NCBI GenBank assembly: GCA_023392635.1
Contig: JAEVYS010000081.1
Coordinates: 1 to 46,245, forward strand
Reading direction: 5' to 3'
Source of the DNA: Actinomycetes bacterium
Lineage (GTDB): Bacteria > Actinomycetota > Actinomycetes > Propionibacteriales > Propionibacteriaceae
DNA: 46,245 bases
This document shows, one piece after another, positions 18,695 through 27,400 of the stretch. The notes under the pieces are model-generated. The model searched no databases, was not told the origin of the DNA, and saw nothing but the letters and a program-made list of their open reading frames with translations. The translations under genes and the position numbers were made by a program. Numbering within the stretch: position 1 is the first letter of the stretch; every line of letters starts with the position of its first letter.

Positions 18695-18703
18695 TTTTCC
18701 ACA
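18695..18703 (+). promoter_or_regulatory. Single DnaA-box-like nonamer TTTTCCACA
   Basis: TTTTCCACA fits the degenerate DnaA consensus TTWTNCACA and faces a partial inverse TGTGGAT at 18680. It stands alone between DUF2469 and yraN, so no origin is implied. Confidence 0.2.
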
Positions 18704-18769
18704 CCCCGCCCCATCCGCTGACGCGATTCCGGGCGCGCTCCCGATAGTGATCACCGGGAGGTGGTGGAC

Positions 18770-19135
18770 GTGGACCGGGCAGAGGTCTGGCACATCGGCG
18801 AGCAGCTGGCGGCGGCGCACCTGGAACGGCTCGGCTGGCGTATCATCGACCGCAACTGGCGCTGCCCCGCCGGCGAGCTCGACATCGTCGCCGTGGAGCC
18901 GGGCGAGGAGCCGGTCGTGGTGTTCTGCGAGGTGAAGTGCCGTACCGGACTCGGCTTCGGGCCGCCGCTGGAAGGCATCACCCGGGCGAAGGTCGCAAAG
19001 CTGCGTGAAGTCGCCCTGCACTGGCTCCGGGCCCAACCACGCCCGGTGCGCCACATCCGGTTCGACGGCGTCGGGGTGTTGCTCACCCGGGAGGCGCCGC
19101 CGGTGATCACGCATGTTCCCGGGATCGGGCGGTGA
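18770..19135 (+). CDS. yraN: YraN/UPF0102 family nuclease-fold protein
   Basis: 121 residues. It has the predicted PD-(D/E)XK-type fold seen in the UPF0102 family: GEQLAAAHLERLGWRIIDRNWRCPAGELDIVAVE and FCEVKCRTGLGFGPP, in which Glu, Asp and the ExK pair are the putative active site. It is probably involved in DNA processing but has no firmly assigned role. Three GTG codons are possible starts (18761, 18764, 18770). The third is chosen because GGGAGG (18756-18761) is then eight bases upstream and the product starts near the family consensus. It overlaps comM through GTGA. Confidence 0.9.
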   Translation: MDRAEVWHIGEQLAAAHLERLGWRIIDRNWRCPAGELDIVAVEPGEEPVVVFCEVKCRTGLGFGPPLEGITRAKVAKLREVALHWLRAQPRPVRHIRFDGVGVLLTREAPPVITHVPGIGR

Positions 19136-20658
19136 ACCAGGCGCGCGCATGGTCGGTGGCCCTGGTCGGCATCGACGGCCGCATGGTCGAGGTCGAGGCG
19201 GCGATCAGCAGCGGGTTGCCGAGTACCCGCATGGTGGGGCTGCCGGACACGGCGCTGTACGAGGCCCGCGACCGCTGCCGCGCGGCGATGGCGTCCACCG
19301 GGATCGGCTGGCCCTCCGACCCGGTGACCATCAACCTCTCCCCGGCGACGCTGCCCAAAGCGGGCTCGCACTACGACCTCGCGATCGCCGCAGCTGTGGC
19401 GGCCGCCGGCCGCAAGTTCGACCCGGAGGCGCTGGAGGGCACCGCCCTGTTCGGCGAGCTCGGGCTCGACGGGCGCGTCCGGACGGTGCGCGGCCTGTTG
19501 CCCGCCCTGCTCACTGTGGCGAGGGAGGGGTTCCAGCGCGTCGTGGTGCCGGCACGGCAGATGCGGGAAGCGGCCCTCGTGTCCGGGCTGGTGATCTGCG
19601 GCGCCGGTGATCTCGACGACCTCTTCGACGTCCTCACCGGTGGCGCCGGGGGCGGCCCGCCGCCACCGGCCGAGGGTGAGGTGGCGGTCGCGCCGCACCT
19701 CGACCTGGCCGACGTGGCGGGCCAGGCCGAGGCCAAGTGGGCGCTGGAGGTGGCCGCCGCTGGACGCCACCACGTGTACCTCCACGGGCCGCCGGGAGTA
19801 GGCAAGACCCTCCTCGCGGAACGGCTGCCAGGGCTGTTGCCCGACCTGGAGCTCAGCGAGGCGCTTGAGGTCTCCGCCGTCCACTCGCTGGCCGGGCTGA
19901 GCCTGGACGCGGGACTCATCCGCCGGCCGCCCTACTCCGATCCCCACCACTCGGCCTCGGTCGCTTCGCTCGTGGGAGGGGGTGCGCGGATCGCGCTTCC
20001 CGGCGCGATCTCCCGTGCCCACCGCGGGGTGCTCTTCCTGGACGAGGCCCCGGAGTTCTCCCCACGGGTGATGGAGGCGCTGCGGGTGCCGCTGGAGTCG
20101 GGCCGGATCGTGCTCGGCCGGGCGGTGGCGACGGCCACGTACCCGGCCAGCTTCCAGCTCGTGCTCGCTGCGAACCCGTGCCCCTGCGGCATGGCGGGCA
20201 CACCGGGCGGGGACTGCCGCTGCCCGCCGATGGCGGTGCGACGCTATGCCTCGCGGGTGTCTGGTCCGATCCTCGACCGGATCGACATCCATCAGCACCT
20301 GCGCCCCTTGCGGGCGTCCTTCCTCAGCCGGGTGCACGAGCCGGGGGAGAGTTCGGCGCTGGTGGCGGAGCGGGTGCTGGCGGCTCGCGCCCGGCAGCTG
20401 CACCGCCTGGAGCCGAGTGGCTGGCGGACCAACGGCGAAGTGCCGGGCCCCGCGCTGCGCAAGCGGCTGCCGCTCCCCGACGGCGCCGAACTGCTCGACA
20501 CCGCCGTGGCCCGGGGACGGCTGTCCTCCCGCGGCGTCGACAAGGTGCTGCGGCTCGCGTGGACGATCGCCGATCTCGCCGGGTCGGGCCGTCCCAGCAG
20601 GGAACACGTGCACATCGCGCTGGCCATGCGCCGCGGCGACGGATCGGAGGCTGCCTGA
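19132..20658 (+). CDS. comM: YifB/ComM family Mg-chelatase-like AAA+ ATPase
   Basis: 508 residues from GTG overlapping the yraN stop. It has an N-terminal Lon-like/ChlI domain (1-170), Walker A HGPPGVGKTLLAERLPG, Walker B GVLFLDEAPEFSPRVMEALRVPLE, the Cys-rich LAANPCPCG...GDCRCPP segment and a C-terminal Mg-chelatase domain. In naturally transformable bacteria ComM is a helicase that drives branch migration during integration of incoming DNA. Its adjacency to dprA supports a recombination/transformation role here. Dedicated uptake genes are not in this window. Confidence 0.95.
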   Translation: MNQARAWSVALVGIDGRMVEVEAAISSGLPSTRMVGLPDTALYEARDRCRAAMASTGIGWPSDPVTINLSPATLPKAGSHYDLAIAAAVAAAGRKFDPEALEGTALFGELGLDGRVRTVRGLLPALLTVAREGFQRVVVPARQMREAALVSGLVICGAGDLDDLFDVLTGGAGGGPPPPAEGEVAVAPHLDLADVAGQAEAKWALEVAAAGRHHVYLHGPPGVGKTLLAERLPGLLPDLELSEALEVSAVHSLAGLSLDAGLIRRPPYSDPHHSASVASLVGGGARIALPGAISRAHRGVLFLDEAPEFSPRVMEALRVPLESGRIVLGRAVATATYPASFQLVLAANPCPCGMAGTPGGDCRCPPMAVRRYASRVSGPILDRIDIHQHLRPLRASFLSRVHEPGESSALVAERVLAARARQLHRLEPSGWRTNGEVPGPALRKRLPLPDGAELLDTAVARGRLSSRGVDKVLRLAWTIADLAGSGRPSREHVHIALAMRRGDGSEAA

Positions 20659-21780
20659 ATGGACGAACGGATGGCACGGATGTGCCTGGCGGCCGTCGTG
20701 GAGCCGGGACACCCGGCACTGCCCGAGGCGGTGGCCGAGTACGGGGCGGGGGACGTCTGGGCCAGTCTGGTCGCGGCAGGACGGGGGGTTCCGCTCGCTG
20801 AGCGCGCCCGACGGCTCGACCCCGACGAGCTGGCATCGCGTACCCGGGCCCAGGGGCTGCGCTTCCTCGTGCCCGGAGACGACGACTGGCCGTCCGCCGT
20901 GGCCGACCTGTCCGGGTGTGAGCCGGTCAACCAGCTCAGCGGTGAACCCTTGGGCCTGTGGACGTCGGGTGGTGGCAGCCTGCGTGCACTCTGCGAGTCC
21001 GCGGTCGCGATCGTCGGCTCCCGAGCCTCCACCGCGTACGGCGACACCGTGGCCGCCGATCTGGCCGCCGAACTGTCCGAGGGCGGCCGGTGCGTGGTCT
21101 CCGGCGGCGCCTACGGCATCGACGCGGCGGCGCACCGCGGCTGCCTCGCCGGTCGCACGCCCACGGTGGCCGTCCTCGCGTGTGGGCTCGACGAGCCGTA
21201 CCCCGGTGGGCACAGGCCGCTGTTCGAGAGGATCGCCGAGCGCGGCGTGCTCGTCAGCGAGCTGGCCCCCGGCGAGCACCCGACGTGGGTACGGTTCCTC
21301 GCCCGCAACCGCCTGATCGCGGCGCTGGCGCCGGGCACCGTGCTGGTGGAGGCGGCAGTCCGTTCCGGGGCGCGCAACACGGTCACGTGGGCCAATGCGC
21401 TGGGCCGGGTGGTGATGGCCGTCCCGGGACCGGTCACGAGCGCCACGTCGGTCACCCCGCATCGCCTGGTGCGTGAGGCCGAAGCCGTGCTGGTGACCAG
21501 CGCCTCCGACGTCCTCGAGCTGCTGTCGCCGCTCGGGCGACCGAGCCCCCGGCGCCCGGGCGAGCGGCGGGCCACCGACGACCTCGACGCTGTGGAGCTC
21601 CGCCTCTTCGAGGTCGTGCCGGGACGCGGCAGCCTGCCCGCGGGCGAACTCGCCCTGCGGGCGGGCCTCAGCCTGCCGCGCTGCCTGGCCGTGCTCGACC
21701 AGCTGGCGGAGCAGGGGCTCCTGGTGCAGAACCTGACCGGGGAGTGGCAGCTTCCGCCGAGGGGTCAGCGTGACCGGTAG
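20659..21780 (+). CDS. dprA: DNA-processing protein DprA
   Basis: 373 residues, ATG immediately following the comM stop, with GGAGG 11 bases upstream. It has a Rossmann-like DprA domain (VAIVGSRASTAYG, VSGGAYGIDAAAHRGCL, ACGLDEPYPGGHR, ELAPGEHPTWVRFLARNRLIAAL, VEAAVRSGARNT). A C-terminal winged helix follows at about 305-365. DprA loads RecA on incoming single-stranded DNA. The gene overlaps the convergent oxidoreductase by 16 bp. Confidence 0.95.
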   Translation: MDERMARMCLAAVVEPGHPALPEAVAEYGAGDVWASLVAAGRGVPLAERARRLDPDELASRTRAQGLRFLVPGDDDWPSAVADLSGCEPVNQLSGEPLGLWTSGGGSLRALCESAVAIVGSRASTAYGDTVAADLAAELSEGGRCVVSGGAYGIDAAAHRGCLAGRTPTVAVLACGLDEPYPGGHRPLFERIAERGVLVSELAPGEHPTWVRFLARNRLIAALAPGTVLVEAAVRSGARNTVTWANALGRVVMAVPGPVTSATSVTPHRLVREAEAVLVTSASDVLELLSPLGRPSPRRPGERRATDDLDAVELRLFEVVPGRGSLPAGELALRAGLSLPRCLAVLDQLAEQGLLVQNLTGEWQLPPRGQRDR

Positions 21781-23165
21781 GCGTCCAGAAGTCGCAGCCA
21801 CACCTCACTGGCGGTCGGGTAGGACGGCACGGCGTGCCACAGCTGGTCGGCGGTCAGCCGTCCGACGATCGCCACCGTCGCCCCGTGCACCAACTCCGCC
21901 ACCTCCTGGCCCACGAACGTCGCACCCAGGAGCCGGCCGGTCCCCGCCTCGAAGACCAGTTTCGCCCTCCCCTTCGCGTCGTCGCGGAGCAACCCGAAGC
22001 CGGCCGCGCTGTTCATCGCCACCTCGACGCACTCTACCGCCGCGCCGCGCGACACCGCTTCGGCCTCGCTCCAGCCGGCGGAGGCGACCTGGGGATCGGT
22101 GAACACCACCTGGGGCACAGGAACGTCCGCGGGCACCTCCGGGGCGGGACGGCCCCCCGCCATGGCTGCGATCCGCTCCCCGGCCAGCCGCGCTGCGTAC
22201 TTGCCCCAGTGCGTCAGGGGCGCCTCGCCACTGGCGTCACCCACGGACAGCAACCAGTCGGGTCGCTGGTCGGCGTGGCCGAACTGCTCTGCGGTCAGCC
22301 CGATGGTGTCGAGGCCGACATCCTCGGTGTTCGGCCGGCGACCGGTGGCGACCAGGAACTCTGCGAACTCCTGCTGCGTGCCGTCCAGCTCCAGCCGCAC
22401 CGGGCCGCCGTGCACCCTTCCGACCCCGGTGTCGGCGGCGCCCGGGCGGAAAGCGGCGGTCACCCTGGCCCCGAACCGCACCTCCACGCCGGCCCGCCTC
22501 AGGCCGTCGGCGACGAGCTCGGACGCGAACGGCTCGAAGCGCTCCAGAAGTCGGTCGGCCCTCACGAGCAGTGTCACCTTCGCACCGAGCGCGGTGAGCC
22601 AGAAGCAGGCCTCGACCGAGACGACGCCACCGCCGATCACTGCGATGGAGTCGGGAACCTCCTTGAGCCCGGTGGCGTCGCGGGAGAGCCAGGGACGCAG
22701 CCCGGCGAACGGTGGCGGCACCACCGGAGTGCTGCCGGTGGCGATGACCACCGCGTGGCGTGCCTCCACCTCGCGCGCGGAGTCGCCCTCACCGATGACC
22801 ACGCGCCGCTCCCCGCTGAGTCGTGCGGTGCCCCGCACCACGTCGATGCCGGCGCCCTTGGCCCAGTCGACCTGCCCGGTGTCGTCGTACTTCACGACCC
22901 ACTCGTCGCGACGGGCCAACAGCGCCGGCACGTCGAGGGCGATCGAGTCGGGCAGCCCGCCGAGGTTCTCAGCCGTCGCCCGCGCGTCGAGCGGCCGCAG
23001 GAGCGCCTTGCTCGGGATGCAGGCCCAGAAGGAGCACTCGCCGCCGACCAGCTCGCGCTCGACGAGGAGGGCGGTGCGCGAAGACCCCCGGATGGCGTAG
23101 TCGGCCACGTTCTCCCCGGCCGGTCCCGCTCCGATCACCACGACGTCATAGGTCTGAGTTGCCAT
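21765..23165 (-). CDS. Pyridine nucleotide-disulfide oxidoreductase (dihydrolipoamide dehydrogenase/mercuric reductase-like)
   Basis: 466 residues starting MATQTYDVVVIGAGPAGE. A further ATG 11 codons upstream is rejected because it would overlap the putative promoter. The FAD motif GAGPAG, the redox CxxxxC in GGECSFWACIPSKALL, the NAD(P) motif IAVIGGGVVSVEA and the second FAD motif LLSVGDASG are all present. The C-terminal dimerisation domain ends VPSYPTASEVWLRLL, where dihydrolipoamide dehydrogenases have HxHPTxSE. The catalytic His is thus replaced by Tyr. The substrate is probably not lipoamide, and quinone or another disulfide is possible. No operon partners. Confidence 0.88.
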   Translation of the reverse strand: MATQTYDVVVIGAGPAGENVADYAIRGSSRTALLVERELVGGECSFWACIPSKALLRPLDARATAENLGGLPDSIALDVPALLARRDEWVVKYDDTGQVDWAKGAGIDVVRGTARLSGERRVVIGEGDSAREVEARHAVVIATGSTPVVPPPFAGLRPWLSRDATGLKEVPDSIAVIGGGVVSVEACFWLTALGAKVTLLVRADRLLERFEPFASELVADGLRRAGVEVRFGARVTAAFRPGAADTGVGRVHGGPVRLELDGTQQEFAEFLVATGRRPNTEDVGLDTIGLTAEQFGHADQRPDWLLSVGDASGEAPLTHWGKYAARLAGERIAAMAGGRPAPEVPADVPVPQVVFTDPQVASAGWSEAEAVSRGAAVECVEVAMNSAAGFGLLRDDAKGRAKLVFEAGTGRLLGATFVGQEVAELVHGATVAIVGRLTADQLWHAVPSYPTASEVWLRLLDAYRSR

Positions 23166-23171
23166 CGGCCC

Positions 23172-23177
23172 AGTGTG
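23172..23177 (-). promoter_or_regulatory. -10-like box CACACT for the oxidoreductase
   Basis: On the reverse strand CACACT ends six bases before the oxidoreductase ATG, without a Shine-Dalgarno. It deviates from TANNNT in the first base. Confidence 0.35.
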
Positions 23178-23217
23178 GTCGAGGTCACGATTCGGCAACA
23201 GTCAGCAAAGTTCGGCT

Positions 23218-23231
23218 GCGTTGCGCAACGC
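23218..23231. promoter_or_regulatory. 14-bp perfect palindrome in the divergent intergenic region
   Basis: GCGTTGCGCAACGC is fully self-complementary and sits between the oppositely directed oxidoreductase and lipoprotein genes. It is a plausible operator for a dimeric regulator, unverified. Confidence 0.4.
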
Positions 23232-23259
23232 CGAGGCGGGCACTCATCGTGGAACAGGC

Positions 23260-24186
23260 ATGAAGACACTGCGTGCACCCGGCGTCGCTGCCGCGATCGC
23301 CTCCCTCGCCCTGCTCGCCGGTTGCTCCGGCGGGTCCCCGGCCTCGTTGCCGGAAGCCACGACCGCCGCGGGTGGCCCTGCCGCCGAGCCCGCCGACTCG
23401 ACCGCCGACTACGGGGGCAAGGCGCCGGTGCCGCAGGGCAGGCCGGAGGAGATCCCCGGCGTCACGGTCGAGCAGAAGCTGGCTCGCACCGCACGGGTCA
23501 GTCTCACCGTCACCGACGTCGAGGCCGCCGCCGCGCAGCTCCGGTCGCTGGCCGAGTCGCTCGGTGGGCAGGTCACGGCGGAGAACCTGGTGAGCCGCAC
23601 CGGCGCGAGCGGCAAGGTGGCTCCCACGTCCACCATGGTGGTCTCGGTGCCCGCCGACCGGCTGGATTCCGCCCTCGACCAGCTCAAGTCGGTGGGCACG
23701 ATCACGAACCGGGTGGTCTCCTCTGAGGACGTGACCCTCCAGGTCGCCGACGTCGATGCCCGGATCAGGACCCTCAACGACTCGATCTCGAGGCTGCGCG
23801 ACCTCTGGAGTCGCGCGGGCCGGATCGGTGAACTCACCCAGCTCGAGAGCGAGATCCAGTCCCGCATCTCCGAGCGCGACTCACTGGTCGCCCAGCAGAA
23901 GGTCCTGGCCAAGCGCGTCGCCCAGTCGCCGATCACCGTGACCCTCACCCTGCCCGACGAGCCACTGCCTGTGGAGACCACCGGCTTCGTCGGCGGCTTG
24001 ATCGCCGGCTGGAACGCCCTCCTGGCCAGCAGCCGGGTGCTGATGACGGTGCTCGGCGCGGTGCTCCCGTTCGCTGCGGTGATCGCCCTCGTGGGGGTGC
24101 CGCTCCTGGTGTGGCGACGTCGCGTCCGCCGCTCCCACGGCCCCGACAAGCCGGTCAGCCCGGCCCCGCAGAGCCCTGAGGAGTGA
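23260..24186 (+). CDS. DUF4349 lipoprotein with C-terminal membrane helix
   Basis: 308 residues. It has a lipoprotein signal peptide with lipobox LLAGC (Cys22), then a flexible Ala/Pro/Gly stretch. The DUF4349 domain (about 75-255) starts RTARVSLTVTDVEAAAAQL and contains coiled-coil sequence (LESEIQSRISERDSLVAQQKVLAKRVAQ). A membrane helix lies near 272-292, followed by a basic cytoplasmic tail. Proteins of this kind are envelope-anchored and of unknown function. ATG at 23260 is chosen since it begins the signal peptide; GGAACAGG is the ribosome binding site. Confidence 0.88.
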   Translation: MKTLRAPGVAAAIASLALLAGCSGGSPASLPEATTAAGGPAAEPADSTADYGGKAPVPQGRPEEIPGVTVEQKLARTARVSLTVTDVEAAAAQLRSLAESLGGQVTAENLVSRTGASGKVAPTSTMVVSVPADRLDSALDQLKSVGTITNRVVSSEDVTLQVADVDARIRTLNDSISRLRDLWSRAGRIGELTQLESEIQSRISERDSLVAQQKVLAKRVAQSPITVTLTLPDEPLPVETTGFVGGLIAGWNALLASSRVLMTVLGAVLPFAAVIALVGVPLLVWRRRVRRSHGPDKPVSPAPQSPEE

Positions 24187-24435
24187 CCCACCGGCCCGGC
24201 ATGGTGGGTCTCGCCCCGCCATCCCCACCGAGCCTGCGGCAGCCTCCAGCGGGCCGTGTCCCCCTCCGGGGGGACAGACGTCGCGCCGCCCGATCCGTAG
24301 GATGCTGCATGCAGGGGGGGAGCAGCCGCTAGCTGTTGCGGGCCGTTGGCCGTAGCGACTGACCTGAGGATTACCAAACGCAGCGAACGTGGTGAAGCGG
24401 ACGGGCCGATGGCCCGTCCGCTTCGCTGTTCCCGC
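24187..24435. other. 249-bp convergent intergenic region with several stem-loops
   Basis: There is no coding frame of note. It contains the hairpin TGTCCCCC/GGGGGGACA near 24257-24276, a TAGGAT box at 24297-24302 and a G-tract followed by several short stems up to a perfect terminator hairpin. I compared it by eye with 4.5S RNA, tmRNA and the common riboswitches and saw no match. Confidence 0.4.
24394..24424. terminator. Perfect 14-bp terminator hairpin (probably bidirectional)
   Basis: GAAGCGGACGGGCC (24394-24407) pairs without mismatch with 24411-24424 across a three-base loop GAT. It lies 11 bases beyond the amylase stop on the reverse strand, and it would also end any rightward transcript from the lipoprotein side. 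Confidence 0.75.
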
Positions 24436-27400
24436 TCAGCTCACTGCGGTCACGTCCAGCCGACGCGCGTCGACCAGGCGGCCGGTGAAGTAGGCCCCGA
24501 CCGCCACATCGCCGGACGCGATCGCCGGAAGCCTTCGCGATACCGACCGGTCGACCCGCAGGGCGATGTAGTGCACGGTGGCTGAGTCCGGGAGCCCTGC
24601 CACCACGGAGGCCGGCAGGCCGCGAGGGTCGTACCGCAGGACGGAGGAGTCACCGCCGATGTCCTCGGCGTCCACCGCGAGCGAGCCCGCCGGACCCCAG
24701 TGCAGCCGGAACTCCAGCCACGCCGGGTCCGACGGCAGGGCCCGGGTCGGGTAGGCGATCAGCCCGGGCGACACCCACACGCCCTTCGGGGTTGCACCGA
24801 GGTCGGGTGCCGTGGTCGGCGCCTTCGCGACGGCCGAGGCCACGTGGGTGTCCAGGTTGTAGCTCACCCGGACGACCAGGCCGTCCTCAGGCACGGTGAC
24901 CGAGAGGTTCGCCCCGGTCGTGGACCCGCCGGCACCGTAGCTGGTGTCCCAGCTGAGGTCATGGGCGATCTTGAACTCGTAGGTGCCCTTCGGCAGGGAG
25001 GCGGTCGCCCAGGTGTAGGTGCGGTCACCGTCCGGGTCCTGGAGCCACGGCTGCATGCAGTCGGGCTGCCAGTCCCCGCTGCACCCGAGCTCGGAGTTCC
25101 AGGTGCCCGGTGCCGTGATGATCGGTCCCTGGAGATTCGAGGTCACCCAGTGCGTGCGGTGGTCGTAGTAGAACGTGACCGGGTTGTTCGCGACGGTGAG
25201 AGAGATGTTCGACCCGTCCTTCACTCCGCCGGCGCCGTAGTTCTCGGCCCAACTGCCGTCGATGGCGACCTTGTACGAGTACTCGCCCGCAGGCAGCGTG
25301 AACGTGCCCTTCCAGATCTTGTCGTTCGCGTCCAGGCTCAGCCCTGCCGCCGCGCAGGCGGGGTCCCAGTCTCCGCCACAGCCCATCTCGCTGTTGAGGT
25401 CACCGGGGATGCTGACGGACCCGGGTTGGGTCACCGGGCCGAGGTTCCCGTCGTCGCCGCCGGCGGGAGCCGCCGAGCCCACGACACCGTAGGACGAGGT
25501 GGCCGACACCCGCCCGACCGCATCCTTGACCACGACCCGGTACTCCAGGAGCGTGCCCTTGGCGTAGCCGGACACGTCGCTGAAGACGCGGTAGGGGGCG
25601 TTGTCGTCGGTGCCGAGCAACGTCCAGGCCGACGTGCCGACCCCTCGGACGTAGAAGGTCGCCTGTGCGAACGTGTCGGTGTTCAGCGCGGCGGAGATCT
25701 CTGCCCGATCGGCCACGACGGCCCCCGGCTGCGGCGCGGTCAGCGTGACGGCGGTGGGGCGCCAGCCGATGTCGACCCGGCTGTGCGCCCGGTAGACGAC
25801 GGCGGAGAGGGCCGGCACCTCGACCGTGATGCGCCCGTCCCTGTCACTGCGCAGGGCCGAGCGGGCCCCCCACAGCGGGGTGAAGCGCTCGAAGCGGTTG
25901 AAGGTGTCGAACGTCGCCGTCTTGCCCGTGGTGGCGTTGTTCAGCGCCACCACGTACTCGATCCCGGTCCTGCGGTCCACCCGCGAGAACGCGTAGATCC
26001 CCGCCTTGCTCGAGGCGTAGCGGTGGACCTGCGCGCCGTCGGCCAGCGCGGGGTTCGCCTTCCTCAGCTGGGCCAGCTTCGCGATGAACCGGTAGAGCGG
26101 AGCGGAGGTGTTGAACCGGTCCCGCGAGCCCGACGGCCCGCCGAGCACGTTCTCGTTCGCGTACTGGGCCGTCCGGGTGGCGAACATGTCCTGCCGCGCG
26201 TCCTTGTCCCCGCCGGAGCCGATGAAGCCCTGCTCGTCGCCGTAGTAGGTGATCGGCTGGCCCCGGGTGAGGTACATCAGTGCGTTGGCCAGCTGGACAC
26301 GCTTCATCAGGTCGGCGTCACCACTCGACGCCCCCTTGATGAGCATGCTCAGTCGTCCCATGTCATGGTTTCCGAGGAACGTGGGCAGCTGGTAGGCGTT
26401 GGAGTCGGTGTCGGTGTAGTAGTCGTCGTCGGCGTACAGGTCGCGAAGGCCCGTGGTGGCCCTGCCGGACGCGAACGCCTGTGCCTGGCTCTGGAAGCCG
26501 AAGTCGAGCGTGGCGGGCAGCTTGCCTTCGGTGGTGTAGGTGCTCATGAACGACGGACGGGCGTCATACACCTCGCCGAACATGAAGAAGTCGGGATTGC
26601 CGATGCGCCGGGCCTCCGCCTGCATCGCCGGGGAGAACTTCTGCCAGAAGCCGATGTTCACGTGCTTGGTGGTGTCGATGCGGAAGCCGTCGACGCCGAA
26701 GTCGACCCAGGCCCTGTAGATGTCGATCATGCCGTTGACGACCTTCGGGTTCTCGGTGAAGAGGTCGTCGAGGCCGGAGAAGTCGCCCCACTCCGCCGAC
26801 TCGCCGGCATAGGTCGAGTCGCCCCGGTTGTGGTAGAGCGTGACGTCATTGAGCCAGCCCGGCACCTTGACCGTTGCGTCCGCCGCATCGACGAAGGGGT
26901 GGTAGGGGAACGACACGTTCGGATCCAGGGTGGGGAAGTCCGGGGAGTTGACGTAGTCCCTCGGATCGAACGCCGTCCCGGACGCATCGCGGTAGGGCCT
27001 GGTCGCGGTCGAGACGTAGCTGTACTGGTGCTCGGTGTAGTCGATCACGTCCGCGGTGTGGTTCGTGATGATGTCGAAGAACACCTTCATCCCCTTGGCG
27101 TGCGCTTTGGCGATCAGCTGCTTCAGCTCGGCGTTCGTGCCCATGTGCGGGTCGATCTGCGTGAAGTCGGTGATCCAGTAGCCGTGGTACCCGGCGCTGG
27201 CGTTCGCGCCGGAGCCCTGGACCGCCCGGTTCTTGAAGGACGGCGTCAGCCAGATGGCCGTGGTGCCCAGGCCCTTGATGTAGTCGAGCTTGCTGGTGAG
27301 GCCGGCGAGGTCGCCACCGTGGTAGAAGCCCTTGTCGGTCGGGTCGAAGCCGGTGACGAGACGGTCGTCGGACGGGGTGAGGCCGCCGGTGTCGTTCCTG

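Noticed and set aside
18677..18769. Replication origin suggested by DnaA-box-like nonamers
   Set aside because: There is only one good nonamer and one partial inverse in about 90 bp, with no dnaA, dnaN or AT-rich unwinding region nearby.
24187..24435. 4.5S (SRP) RNA or tmRNA in the intergenic region
   Set aside because: The conserved SRP tetraloop region (GGAAGGAAGCAGC-like) and the tmRNA Ala-acceptor and tag features are absent.
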